This document shows positions 26,909-35,379 of a DNA stretch of 64,000 nucleotides, piece by piece. Each line of letters begins with the position of its first letter. Position 1 is the stretch's first letter. Origin of the DNA: Silanimonas sp021297925 (GTDB lineage: Bacteria > Pseudomonadota > Gammaproteobacteria > Xanthomonadales > Xanthomonadaceae); assembly GCA_027532825.1 (NCBI GenBank), contig JAPZTL010000008.1:310001-374000 (forward strand), written 5' to 3'. Under the pieces are notes generated by a model, which saw nothing but the letters and a program-made list of their open reading frames with translations, did no database searches and had not been told where the DNA came from. The translations under genes were made by a program, and so were the position numbers.

Positions 26909-26928
26909 AGATCCTTCTCGAAGGATCT
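26909..26928 (+). promoter_or_regulatory. Upstream hairpin able to compete with the nrdJb terminator
   Basis: AGATCCTT-CTCG-AAGGATCT is a perfect eight-base stem with a four-base loop, 20 bases after the nrdJb stop. Its right arm (AAGGATC, 26921-26927) is also complementary to GATCCTT (26952-26958) in the terminator, so the two hairpins could be mutually exclusive. Confidence 0.4.
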
Positions 26929-26939
26929 CGGCTCTCAGG

Positions 26940-26970
26940 CCCCAAGGACTTGATCCTTGGGGTTTTTTTT
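26940..26970 (+). terminator. Intrinsic terminator of the nrdJ locus
   Basis: CCCCAAGGA-CTTGA-TCCTTGGGG is a perfect nine-base stem followed directly by eight T's (26963-26970). The T-run is the exact junction with the insertion sequence that follows. Confidence 0.92.
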
Positions 26971-28057
26971 GGCGCTGTTCGCGTTGATTGTTGATCGTCT
27001 CGAACGGTGAGCCGGGGTGGGAGCACGGTTTAGAAACGGCCCGAGGACTTCGGGCGTGGAGAAGCCGGATGCGTGCTCGAGAACTGAAGCGTTGGTTGGC
27101 GGAGGCTGAACGATTGACGCCTGCCCAGCAGGAGAAAGCCCTGGCGAAGCTGCAGGGTCAACGATCCGAGGGGCTGGTTACCCGGTTGGTTTCGGAGCGT
27201 GTCCCGGCGGCGTGCCCGCACTGCGCCGGCGGGCATCTGGTGCGGCATGGCCAGAGTAGCGGCGCCCAGCGGTTTCGCTGCCGGGACTGTGGGAAGACCT
27301 TCAATCCACTGACCGGCACGGCCCTGTCGGGGCTTCGCCACCGAGACCGTTGGCTGCAGCAGGCCGAGGTCATGGACGCCGGCTTGAGCGTCCGCAAGGC
27401 CGCCGCACGTTTGGGCGTGCACCGGACCACGGCTTTTCGCTGGCGGCATCGATTCCTGACGGTCGCCCGCGAGACGAAGGATCAGTACTTGGGCGGCGTC
27501 GTAGAGGCCGACGAGGCCTACTTCCTGAGGTCGTTCAAGGGCCAGCGCCGAGATCTGAAGATCCATGGACATGGCCGCAAACCGCGCCGTCGGGGCGGTG
27601 CGGCGGCGAAGCGGGGTCTGTCCAACGAACAAGTACCGGTTCTGGTCGCCCGCAACCGGACGGGTCAGATGACCGATCACCTCCTGAGCGCCGGCAACAA
27701 GCAGGGGCTGTTGGCGGTCCTGCCTATCGCCGTTGCCCCTGATGCGGTGCTCTGCACCGACGGCAGCGCCATGCTGGCCAGTGCGGCAAAGGCTCTTGGT
27801 CTTGAGCACCACGCGCTGAACACCCTTCGCGGCGAGCGCAAGCGCGGTGCCTGGCATGTCCAGAACGTCAATGCACACCACAGCCGGCTGAAGGGTTGGA
27901 TCGCCCGATTCCATGGCGTGGCGACGTCCTATCTGCCGAACTATCTGGGCTGGTTCCGCGCCTTGGAGCGGAACGCCCAAACCGGCGCAGGAGCCGCATC
28001 ATTGCTCAGGTTGGCCATGGCGTGACCGAATCAACCACAATCAACGCGAACAGCGCC
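26971..28057 (+). mobile_element. IS1595-family (ISXO2-like) insertion sequence, complete
   Basis: 1087 bp bounded by perfect 20-base terminal inverted repeats (GGCGCTGTTCGCGTTGATTG at 26971-26990; its complement at 28038-28057). Both flanks are T's: eight on the left (26963-26970) and nine on the right (28058-28066), consistent with the 8-bp target duplication of the family. It holds one intact transposase. It sits in the T-tract of the nrdJb terminator and separates it from the recombinase trio. Confidence 0.93.
27069..28025 (+). CDS. IS1595-family transposase (ISXO2-like)
   Basis: 318 residues from the ATG at 27069 (MRARELKRWLAEAERL); the frame is open further upstream into the inverted repeat but without a better start. 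An N-terminal zinc ribbon (CPHC...CRDCGKTF) and a helix-turn-helix (SVRKAAARLGVHRTTAFRWRHRFL) precede the ISXO2-like DDE-type catalytic domain: VEADEAYF for the first Asp, VLCTDGSAM for the second, and VNAHHSRLKGW in the last motif. Length and motifs are complete, so the element may be active. Confidence 0.93.
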   Translation: MRARELKRWLAEAERLTPAQQEKALAKLQGQRSEGLVTRLVSERVPAACPHCAGGHLVRHGQSSGAQRFRCRDCGKTFNPLTGTALSGLRHRDRWLQQAEVMDAGLSVRKAAARLGVHRTTAFRWRHRFLTVARETKDQYLGGVVEADEAYFLRSFKGQRRDLKIHGHGRKPRRRGGAAAKRGLSNEQVPVLVARNRTGQMTDHLLSAGNKQGLLAVLPIAVAPDAVLCTDGSAMLASAAKALGLEHHALNTLRGERKRGAWHVQNVNAHHSRLKGWIARFHGVATSYLPNYLGWFRALERNAQTGAGAASLLRLAMA

Positions 28058-28121
28058 TTTTTTTTTGATCTTTTGAGACTTCGAACAGCAGCGCGAACTC
28101 GCCTTTCTTTGCATGTAAAGC

Positions 28122-29471
28122 GTGGTAGTGTCATGGATACATCGCTTATTCATTCGTACGTTGCTGAATAAATGGGAGTTCGCTTTGGTCGGCGCCACTG
28201 GTTCAGCAGCGGAAAGTAATCAATTTGGCGATTCGACACCGTCAGCGTCGCTATTCCAGGTGAGTGTCGTCGTTGTTCCGCGCGTTGGCGTCAGGCACGT
28301 GCTAACTGAGCGCCAGACGTTCTTGCCAAAGCCTGCTGCGTCACTCTATGAGGCACATCTGGCGCTCAAGACAGATTCCCACAACACCCGGGCTAGGGAG
28401 TTGGCCACTTTCGCTTCTCTTTATGCCTGGGCTGTAGCTTCGAGGACTGACCTCGATCGCTTACTTCTCACGGGTCAAGGCTTCACAGCGCCACAGGTCC
28501 GGGCCTTCGCGGCTTGGGTGCGTAGGCCGCATGCACAGGCGAACGGCGTCATTCCGTCAGTAAAGCGGAGATCGATCAATGCCGTTCTTCAATCAGCCTC
28601 GGTCATCTGCCGCTGGTTCATCAAGCAGTTTTCCAGATTAGAAAGCTCCAGTCCGCTGCGGCGCGCCATTGAAGTAGAAATGCTTTTGGCAGCCCAGAAA
28701 AGTGCGTGGAAAGACGTGCTGATAAAAGTCCGCAAGGAGTCGACTGCTCCCGATCTGACGGATCAGGAAGTCGCCGCGATTGAGCAGTTCTTGAGGCCTG
28801 AAAATCGATCGAAGACTGTCGGCGAATCGATTGCTTGGCGGGACTACTTGATGTGGCGAATGGCCATCGAGTTAGGCATGCGCAAGAGCGAGATTCTGGC
28901 CATGCGTCTATGCGATTGCCCCACGCGAGTAGCGCCCTATTTCAAGATCGTGCGGATCGAAGAGCGGCGTGATGAGTACGTCGATCCGCGACGCAATCCA
29001 CCTCGACCCAAGACCCTGTCTCGTGATCTGGGCTTTCTGCTGAATCACACCGTTTTCCCCAGACTCGTCTCCGACTACGTATCGACCTACCGATATGTGC
29101 CGGTCAAGGTGCGCGGCCGACTTCAGAAAAAGTTTGTGCTCTCACACGACTTCCTGATTACAGCCGAGAGCGGCGAACCGTTGTCGCTACGCGCCGCCGA
29201 TGACGTGCCCAAGGCAATCCAACAGGGCACAGGTGTCGACTTCAATTGGCATCTGGCCCGGCACGCATTCTTTAATCGTGCCTATGAGGCAGTGTCCGAC
29301 GCTGACGGCAAAGAAGCTCGAGAGGCCAGGATCGCTGATCTCATCTACTGGGGGGGATGGGAGAACCCCAAAAGCATTGAGATCTACACCAAAAGAGCCA
29401 GAGCACAGAGGGCGCGTGAAGCCTTGATGGTTTGGCAAAAGGGGGGCAATCGATGGACAGCGCTGGTCTGA
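28122..29471 (+). CDS. Tyrosine recombinase, first gene of the recombinase trio
   Basis: Up to 449 residues. Catalytic residues in order are R254 (ELGMRKSEIL), H377-x2-R380 (WHLARHAFF), a Trp in the second His position (WGGWENPKS) and Y422 (SIEIYTKRA). An N-terminal SAM-like core-binding domain covers about residues 80-200. The true start is uncertain: GTG at 28122 is the longest, GTG at 28260 would remove 46 poorly conserved-looking residues. Its 3' end overlaps the second recombinase by 19 bases. Composition is AT-richer than the backbone. Likely job: integration and excision of the island together with the next two proteins. Confidence 0.85.
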   Translation: MVVSWIHRLFIRTLLNKWEFALVGATGSAAESNQFGDSTPSASLFQVSVVVVPRVGVRHVLTERQTFLPKPAASLYEAHLALKTDSHNTRARELATFASLYAWAVASRTDLDRLLLTGQGFTAPQVRAFAAWVRRPHAQANGVIPSVKRRSINAVLQSASVICRWFIKQFSRLESSSPLRRAIEVEMLLAAQKSAWKDVLIKVRKESTAPDLTDQEVAAIEQFLRPENRSKTVGESIAWRDYLMWRMAIELGMRKSEILAMRLCDCPTRVAPYFKIVRIEERRDEYVDPRRNPPRPKTLSRDLGFLLNHTVFPRLVSDYVSTYRYVPVKVRGRLQKKFVLSHDFLITAESGEPLSLRAADDVPKAIQQGTGVDFNWHLARHAFFNRAYEAVSDADGKEAREARIADLIYWGGWENPKSIEIYTKRARAQRAREALMVWQKGGNRWTALV

Positions 29472-31015
29472 CCGAGAGTTTCGAGACAGGGCTCTGGGAA
29501 GGCGCTGGCGGTCGGCGATTCGTGCGCTGCGAGTTCAATCCGGATGAGCCAGTGTGGATTGATGTGACCGGATCTTCTTGGAGCACCACGTACGCTGGGC
29601 AAACACAGACATTGGACTGGGCGGAGCTAGGGCTAGCTAACGCCGTTGCAACTCCGCTACAGCGAGTTATTCAGGGTCGACTAAAGCATCGGTCTCCTAG
29701 TTACCTGACCTCATTGCACAACTCCTTGACCAATCTCAGCAACGCAGCTGCGGCACGTAGGGTCAGTTTTGAAAACGGATTTTCAGAACTTTCTGCCTCC
29801 GAATGGCTTGGTATCTGGGGCCTTATGCATGCGAACGCTAGGTCAGCTACTCGCAGCTTGTACGAAGAGCTCGCGGCCAATGGGGAGGCGGGCGCTGATT
29901 TCGCTCTCGCCAAGCAGATGCGTCGTTGGAAGGCCCGAGAGGATACTCAGACGCTGCGCCGTGTCATTGAATGGGATGCGGAGAATGGAGCGTTTACGTC
30001 CGCTGAGTGGGAGCTGATACGAGTGTTGCTCAATCGCGCCGATTCGGAAGAAAGCGATGCCGATTGCGCGACCCGAATCTTTGGGCGCGTGCTCAACGAG
30101 ACCCTTAAGCGACCGATCCAGGTTCTATCAATGAAGCGCGATGCCCTGTGGGTCGCGCCTTCTGGAAGAGAGTTCTTTCTTCGCATTCCGAAGGCGAAAG
30201 GGCAGGTAAGCGAAAGGCCAGAATCTTGGCAAATCACGAGCGAGCTGGCGGAAGCAATCCAAGCCTATTCTCGGCGCCCTGAGATTCACGCACTGCAGCG
30301 GCGGTTTGACCGATTGATCGTTATGCCATCGGTCCATGAGCAGGAATTAGACTGGATGGAGCACGGCCAGGTTTCTGCTGGATTCGCGAAAGAACGCCTC
30401 CAGGATTGGGCCAAGAAGCAGGCCATAATCAGTCCAAGAACCAATGAGGACGTGAACCTATCGCCGTACAGGATTCGCCATACAGGCGCGACGACGATGG
30501 CCCTTCAGGGGGTGCCGCGGGACGAAATTCAAGAGGTCTTGGAGCACGATTCGCCTTACTCAGCTGACGCCTATATACAAGCCGTGGGCTCCGATCTCAT
30601 GCCGGCCCTGGAGCGAGCCACTGATCGAGGAGTCGGCAAGGTTTTCGCGGAGCTTCACCACGTCTACTTCTTCAAGGGTGCCATCGTCGACACGGTCGGG
30701 CGCAGGCCCATACATCTACCAATCGTCGTCGATAGCGTTGCACAGCCGGCAGTCGTTGGTTCTTGTGGAAAGAGCGGGGCATGCAAAAAGCATCCCTTTT
30801 GGGCCTGTTACAACGGTTGCCCCATGTTTCTGGCGTGGCGAGATGGTCCCCACGAGAAGTCGCTTGAGTTCGTTGAGTCCGAACTGAAACGCTGGAGCGA
30901 GGTTGAGGGCGGAAAAGAGCGGAGCAAGCTGGGTAAGGACTTTGATCGCGTCGGCGCGGCCATCCATGAAGTCATCGATCAGATCAAGCAGTCTCGAGAC
31001 AGCGGAGGAAGATGA
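29453..31015 (+). CDS. Tyrosine-recombinase-like protein, second gene of the trio
   Basis: 520 residues from the ATG at 29453. The C-terminal catalytic fold is recognisable: R342-H343 in RIRHTGATTMALQG, H365 in VLEHDSPYSADAY and Y374. The usual first His of HxxR is a Tyr (YRIR), so catalysis may be altered. After the tyrosine there is a cysteine cluster (GSCGKSGACKKHPFWACYNGCPMF), probably a zinc-binding element, and a helical tail. It overlaps both neighbours (19 and 4 bases), showing a tightly coupled operon. Trios of this layout occur in Tn554-like elements and Gamma-Mobile-Trio islands. Confidence 0.78.
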   Translation: MDSAGLTESFETGLWEGAGGRRFVRCEFNPDEPVWIDVTGSSWSTTYAGQTQTLDWAELGLANAVATPLQRVIQGRLKHRSPSYLTSLHNSLTNLSNAAAARRVSFENGFSELSASEWLGIWGLMHANARSATRSLYEELAANGEAGADFALAKQMRRWKAREDTQTLRRVIEWDAENGAFTSAEWELIRVLLNRADSEESDADCATRIFGRVLNETLKRPIQVLSMKRDALWVAPSGREFFLRIPKAKGQVSERPESWQITSELAEAIQAYSRRPEIHALQRRFDRLIVMPSVHEQELDWMEHGQVSAGFAKERLQDWAKKQAIISPRTNEDVNLSPYRIRHTGATTMALQGVPRDEIQEVLEHDSPYSADAYIQAVGSDLMPALERATDRGVGKVFAELHHVYFFKGAIVDTVGRRPIHLPIVVDSVAQPAVVGSCGKSGACKKHPFWACYNGCPMFLAWRDGPHEKSLEFVESELKRWSEVEGGKERSKLGKDFDRVGAAIHEVIDQIKQSRDSGGR

Positions 31016-33198
31016 TGGGTGCCGTGGAGCTTGCAGTCTGGCTCGTACAGGAGGAAGCCGCCCTCCCTTTTCGTGATCTCCTCGATGACATGCTGAGGCT
31101 ACTTCCTGGCGGACACGAGTTTCACGAGGACAATTGGAACGTGATTTCGTGGATCACAAAGGTTGGTAACGCGAAGGAAAAAAACGCTCGCTTTGGTCGG
31201 ATTAAGCACGAGGAACTCAAGTGCTTGTGCAAGCTGTGGGTCCTAAATGACCGATTGACGGGATCAATCAACTCTTTGGCGGGCGCGGATCAGCGCATCC
31301 GGGCCTTCGCAGCACTTTCTGAAACTTTGGGTGCGCGGTCCTTCAAGACCTTGAAGACGGATGACTTTCGTGCAGCGGAGGATTGGCTGGCAAAGAGTTT
31401 CGAATCCGCACATCGCGTGGCTTCTTATCTTCATCAAGCATCAGCGTGGTTGTCTCTCAACTTCGACCTCCGGTTGGACTACAGGAATCGGCTTACTAAC
31501 CCGGCTGTCCATGGTCGCTACGGGACTGACGAAGGTCGGGAAAGCAAGCTTCTTCCGAGCGAAATCATTCGGGACCTTTTTCTGGCGCTACACCGCCATG
31601 ACCTCATTGCCAGGGATCGTTTCTTCCTGCCAGTGCTAGTGGTTTCAGTCGGTGGTGGGTTCCGTGTGGGCGAGTTGGCGACACTCCCGGCGAACTGCCT
31701 TCTGAAGATCGATGGAAAACTTCATTTGCTGCACCATCCTGAGAAGGGTGGAGTCCCTATTCCGCGCCCTATCCATCCGCTGCTCGCCGACGCCGTAGAG
31801 GACGCGGTAGGTCGGCTGATTGAGCAGACCAAGGATGCGCGTGAGCTTGCAAAGCAGCTTCGTGCCTCTCCCCGACTTGACTGGTCCGGCATCATTCTGG
31901 ATCGCAAGACGTTTCGATACTTCACAGCGAAGTGGGCGCATGAATGGACGGCCAATCCCAACCATCTGATGATCAATCCGGCTGGAGCTTGGTACAACAA
32001 AGGGAATTGCTTCATTGATGCTGTCGCACTGTATGAGGCAGCTGGGCGAAACAAGGTTCAGGCTGCAAGAAGTCTAGGGGTGTGCCGACTGACGTTCTCC
32101 GATCTGCTCGAAGCGCAGGAGGCTGCTCGTCTTGGCATGCTGCCGCAAGCTCGCAATCGGAAGTGGCGTGGGAAGGCTCGCAGGAGTTGGGATACTGATC
32201 TGCGCGTGATTTCAGTGGCTAAGCTAATGGCACACTGCGGAACGCAGTTGAAGCCTGAAAAGCTGGAGCTCGTCAGGGATATTGTCGATGAGGCGCAGGG
32301 TCTTCAGCTTCAAGGGAAGATCTATCCAGCTCCGCTGGTTGATACGGAATTGGAGGCTCGCTTTCAGCGAAAGATTCAGCCCATCCTTAAGGACAAGAAG
32401 GGCAATGGCGTGCTTTATCAGGACGAGGCCCTGCTCGTCGTTCAGAAGTACGCGCTTTCAGAGCATCGAGGCACCAAGGAAGCAGATTTCACCTCCCTCA
32501 CCGACTCCCATATCTCTCGGTGGTTGGCTGGCGAGGCGCGCTCGGCTGGAACGGGAAATACCGAAGATAGCGTCTTCAGCCGACTCGGCATCATGGACCC
32601 GCGAACCGGCGAGATTGCCAAGTTCACCAATCACGATCTTCGTCACTGGCTCAACACGCTCTACCAGAATGGTGGGCTGACGGAAGACCAGATTGCCCTG
32701 ATCTTCAACCGTAGGTACCAAAAGCAGAATGCCACCTATGACCAGACAAGCAGCAAGGTGCGGACGGGCCGACTGAAGCAGGCAGTTCGAGATCAGCTCG
32801 TGGTCGGTCAGGTTTCAGAGTCCTATGGTCGGATCGCCGAATACTCTCGCGAGGATGCTGAGGATTATCTCCGTGCCGTGCTGCGGATGGTCAACCCGAT
32901 GCCGCATGGCGTCTGCACTCTGGATTGGGCCACCACTCCCTGCCCGCACCACCTGAGTTGCTTCAGTAGTAGCGAAGAAAGGCCATGCGAACACCTAGTT
33001 GTCGAGCCGCTCCACGAACAGACAGTTCAGGAGCTCGAGCGAATTCAACGTGAGGCAGAGTTGACGATCTCTGCAATTGCCTCGCAGGGCGTGCGTCATT
33101 CGCCTACCACGGAGCATTTCGAGCGAATTGGCCGAAACATTGCCATCACGCTTGAAGATGTCCGCGCGGTTCGCGCTAAGGAGAAGGCGGGTGGCTAA
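31012..33198 (+). CDS. Large tyrosine-recombinase-like protein, third gene of the trio
   Basis: 728 residues from the first of two tandem ATGs. Catalytic residues are R218 (GGGFRVGELATLP), H541-D-L-R544-H545 (NHDLRHWLNTL) and Y576 (NATYDQTS). The more than 300 residues between them include a Fis-like helix-turn-helix (GRNKVQAARSLGVCRLTFSDLL). The C-terminal part has a Cys/His cluster (GVCTLDWATTPCPHHLSCF...CEHL) and a coiled tail. This resembles the TnpB-type partner of Tn554-like systems. ATGA overlap with the gene before and eight bases with the next. Confidence 0.78.
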   Translation: MMGAVELAVWLVQEEAALPFRDLLDDMLRLLPGGHEFHEDNWNVISWITKVGNAKEKNARFGRIKHEELKCLCKLWVLNDRLTGSINSLAGADQRIRAFAALSETLGARSFKTLKTDDFRAAEDWLAKSFESAHRVASYLHQASAWLSLNFDLRLDYRNRLTNPAVHGRYGTDEGRESKLLPSEIIRDLFLALHRHDLIARDRFFLPVLVVSVGGGFRVGELATLPANCLLKIDGKLHLLHHPEKGGVPIPRPIHPLLADAVEDAVGRLIEQTKDARELAKQLRASPRLDWSGIILDRKTFRYFTAKWAHEWTANPNHLMINPAGAWYNKGNCFIDAVALYEAAGRNKVQAARSLGVCRLTFSDLLEAQEAARLGMLPQARNRKWRGKARRSWDTDLRVISVAKLMAHCGTQLKPEKLELVRDIVDEAQGLQLQGKIYPAPLVDTELEARFQRKIQPILKDKKGNGVLYQDEALLVVQKYALSEHRGTKEADFTSLTDSHISRWLAGEARSAGTGNTEDSVFSRLGIMDPRTGEIAKFTNHDLRHWLNTLYQNGGLTEDQIALIFNRRYQKQNATYDQTSSKVRTGRLKQAVRDQLVVGQVSESYGRIAEYSREDAEDYLRAVLRMVNPMPHGVCTLDWATTPCPHHLSCFSSSEERPCEHLVVEPLHEQTVQELERIQREAELTISAIASQGVRHSPTTEHFERIGRNIAITLEDVRAVRAKEKAGG

Positions 33199-33736
33199 GT
33201 CGAAGAATGGTTCGGATAAGCCCATTGCGAGGCAGCAACTCCGAGGAGAGGCACTCCAAGTTCGGATTGAGGCTGTGATTCGAGAGGCGGCTTCGGCGGC
33301 TGCAAGGTCAGGGAAGAGTTATCGGTACAACGCAAGCGATATCTCCAGAAGGGTGCCGACAACAAGGAAGTCTCTGGCGAAGCATGAGGAACTTGTCGCC
33401 CGAGTCCTTCAAGATCTTGATGCTCGTCGACGTATGGTGACTGGCGAAGCCACCGTCGAGCATCTGCGCGACCACGTTGCTTACCTGAGGGAGCAGGTTT
33501 CCATTCGTGACCAGATGATCGCTGCCCTACGGGCGCATCACATCGACATCTACAAGCGATTCCATGAGCATTCGTTGGAGGCGGAGCTGCTGATTCGCCC
33601 CATCCTGCACAAAGAGAGCGCGGAGTTAGGCGCATGTATTCTTTGTGGGACAACGCCTTTCCCTTCAAGCATGAAAAAGCAGGAGAGCAACGTCGTCAAC
33701 ATGAGGCGTCGGGCTTCTGAGCCAGATGCCAGATGA
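33191..33736 (+). CDS. Small coiled-coil/Cys protein of the recombinase operon
   Basis: 181 residues from the GTG at 33191, overlapping the third recombinase by eight bases. It is basic and helical: an N-terminal DNA-binding-like segment (RYNASDISRRVPTTRKSLAKHEELVARVLQ) precedes a predicted coiled coil (VEHLRDHVAYLREQVSIRDQMIAALR) and a C-terminal CILC motif. Position and size match the small third partner (TnpC-like or GmtX-like) of recombinase trios, which may orient the reaction or bind element ends. No catalytic motif is visible. Confidence 0.7.
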   Translation: MAKSKNGSDKPIARQQLRGEALQVRIEAVIREAASAAARSGKSYRYNASDISRRVPTTRKSLAKHEELVARVLQDLDARRRMVTGEATVEHLRDHVAYLREQVSIRDQMIAALRAHHIDIYKRFHEHSLEAELLIRPILHKESAELGACILCGTTPFPSSMKKQESNVVNMRRRASEPDAR

Positions 33737-33797
33737 TGCCTGAGCGGTCAGAGAAACGTGTCCGCTTGGCCAGCTACCGCTGAATGGATTGAACGAT

Positions 33798-33818
33798 TCG
33801 GTCACGTCAACTGACCGA
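33798..33818. terminator. Bidirectional hairpin between the recombinase operon and the SseB-like gene
   Basis: TCGGTCA-CGTCAAC-TGACCGA, seven-base arms, lies in the 101-base gap between two converging genes. No long T-run on either side. Confidence 0.4.
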
Positions 33819-33837
33819 GCCTGCTGTTGGCGAATTG

Positions 33838-34602
33838 CTAATGCAGGTGTGGAAATGTCCTCGACGACTCTGACGCTTTTCGCGTATAGACCTGTGGCAA
33901 CTGGTCGTACGAATGACCCTCATCGGGTCGGATGGTGAGTACGTCTAGGTTTGTTTTGGCTCGCTCACAAGCCTCTTTGAGCGCCACCGTTGCCGCTCTT
34001 CCAACCCGCTCTGCATCAGCATCAGAGACGACAACAACGATGACGAGTTCATCCAATTCATTGCCATCGAGCGGCATGCGGCGCGCTATTGCAGCGCTTT
34101 CAACTCCGGGGATCCCGGCAAACAACCCATTCAGGGCCTTGATCAGCCAGTCCGGCGGATGTGCCATCGGCTCGAGCGGGCGGGCAAACTCCTCGTAATC
34201 GGTCACCCTCATCGGCGGCGGCAACGCCTTCCCCTGCAGGAGCAAAGCAACCTCCTCGGGATAGAACAGGCAGTACCGGCGGTTGGGATTGAGAATCAGG
34301 GTTGCACCCGGCGTGATCTCGAACAGCTGCCGTCCCGTCATATCGATTATCCGAATGCTCGGACTCGAAGACTCTTCGGCTTGCCCGCGGTCGCTGAAGA
34401 ACGGGATCAGATAAACGCCCGTCTGAGGGTGCGGGAACGAAACCAGTCGGAGATTGCCCGGCCGATCCTTCACTGGGGCATGCACATAGACCGTGGCCTC
34501 CAGAAGAGCAGCCATGAATGCGGGCTCTGCCGAGGGATCCTCCATCGAACGCGCCATCAGTTCTTCGAACGACGGCTTCCTGTCAGGTTGCTTGAGACTC
34601 AT
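33838..34602 (-). CDS. SseB-family protein
   Basis: 254 residues from the ATG at 34602 (MSLKQPDRKPSFEELM); an ATG at 34632 in frame is also possible. Residues about 25-125 match the SseB N-terminal domain (FMAALLEATVYVHAP, GVYLIPFFSDRGQAE, GATLILNPNRRYCLFYPEEVALLL). The rest matches the C-terminal enhanced-serine-sensitivity domain (GVESAAIARRMPLDGNELDELVIVVVVSDADAERV). The biochemical role of SseB proteins is unknown; several sit near secretion or toxin genes. Its start overlaps the end of the upstream gene, so the two form a pair transcribed away from the XRE gene. Confidence 0.75.
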   Translation of the reverse strand: MSLKQPDRKPSFEELMARSMEDPSAEPAFMAALLEATVYVHAPVKDRPGNLRLVSFPHPQTGVYLIPFFSDRGQAEESSSPSIRIIDMTGRQLFEITPGATLILNPNRRYCLFYPEEVALLLQGKALPPPMRVTDYEEFARPLEPMAHPPDWLIKALNGLFAGIPGVESAAIARRMPLDGNELDELVIVVVVSDADAERVGRAATVALKEACERAKTNLDVLTIRPDEGHSYDQLPQVYTRKASESSRTFPHLH

Positions 34603-34960
34603 CGGATGGTCTTCCCGGTTCTGAGCCTTCATTCCGCTCTTTGAGCTTGGATGCGTGCTTCTCAAGGAACATCGCCATGTGGAACCGACTGTGGCGTGCT
34701 TCAGTGGGGACGACCAGCCCGAGCTTTGTCGCCACCACGGTCGCATAGCTCAGTTGGGCTGCGGTCGGCGGCTTCAAGTCCCAATCCAGGCAGTCCTTGA
34801 GGAGATCCTCCAGTCGGCGCTCCAAAGCTCGCCGGTAGGTATCGCGGACCTCGCGATCCCGGATCCGTTCCCATTGCTGGGCGACTGCCGCCTCAAGCTG
34901 CGGGGAGACGAAGAGCTCCAAGCTCAGGTCCACCCCGGCGTGGACGACATAGATGGTCAT
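34583..34960 (-). CDS. Unknown protein paired with the SseB-like gene
   Basis: 125 residues from the ATG at 34960 (MTIYVVHAGVDLSLELFVSP). It is acidic-to-neutral and mostly helical after a short beta start, with a charged middle (WERIRDREVRDTYRRALERRLEDLLKDC) and no recognised motif. It overlaps the SseB-like gene by 20 bases, so the products are probably made together and may interact. It is divergent from the XRE regulator. A toxin/immunity or regulator role is possible but nothing in the sequence proves it. Confidence 0.55.
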   Translation of the reverse strand: MTIYVVHAGVDLSLELFVSPQLEAAVAQQWERIRDREVRDTYRRALERRLEDLLKDCLDWDLKPPTAAQLSYATVVATKLGLVVPTEARHSRFHMAMFLEKHASKLKERNEGSEPGRPSDESQAT

Positions 34961-35047
34961 GGCGGTCGTTCTGCGGTGTGGCCCAAGGCGCAATCCTAGC
35001 CCGGCCGTACACGTTTTTCATGTATTTCAAGACGAGGTATAGCTTGA

Positions 35048-35073
35048 CCAGTCGTTCAGCTCCGGAGCGACTG
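35048..35073. promoter_or_regulatory. Nested inverted repeats before the XRE gene
   Basis: CAGTCG (35049-35054) pairs with CGACTG (35068-35073), and a perfect palindrome GCTCCGGAGC (35059-35068) lies inside, ending just before the GTG start. This is a plausible self-operator or a hairpin over the ribosome site. The unit CCAGTCG recurs at 35365-35371 and 35442-35448, upstream of hsdM. Confidence 0.45.
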
Positions 35074-35074
35074 C

Positions 35075-35350
35075 GTGAAGAGAAAGACGATCTACCAGGC
35101 GGAGTACCGAAAGCTGGTGAAGCAGCTGCGGGACGTGCGGGAAGGGCTCGGCATCACCCAAGCGTCGCTGGCTGCCGAGCTCGGGTGGCCCCAGCAGAAG
35201 CTATCTGCGATTGAGGCTGCCGCTCGCCGGCTGGATGTGTTTGAGTACTTCGCCCTTGGTGGTCGTCTCGGACTGTCGAGAGAACAGGCCCTCGCCATGA
35301 TTCCGGAGCCGGCTGCGCCACGACGAGGCCGCAAGCCCGCCAAGGCCTGA
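35075..35350 (+). CDS. XRE-family transcriptional regulator
   Basis: 91 residues from a GTG start. A single helix-turn-helix of the Cro/C1 type (LRDVREGLGITQASLAAELGWPQQKLSAIEAAARRLDVFEY) is followed by a short basic tail (PRRGRKPAKA). It precedes the type I restriction operon by 165 bases on the same strand, and is divergent from the SseB-like pair, so it may act as a controller of restriction genes or of both transcripts. It ends near a small hairpin (35380-35392). Confidence 0.85.
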   Translation: MKRKTIYQAEYRKLVKQLRDVREGLGITQASLAAELGWPQQKLSAIEAAARRLDVFEYFALGGRLGLSREQALAMIPEPAAPRRGRKPAKA

Positions 35351-35379
35351 GGCGTTTCCGCCCGCCAGTCGACCGGGGC

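Noticed and set aside
29453..29471. Programmed frameshift joining the first two recombinases
   Set aside because: The second gene has its own ATG and the overlap is an ordinary coupled overlap; no slippery heptamer with a following structure was evident, although a G-run lies nearby.
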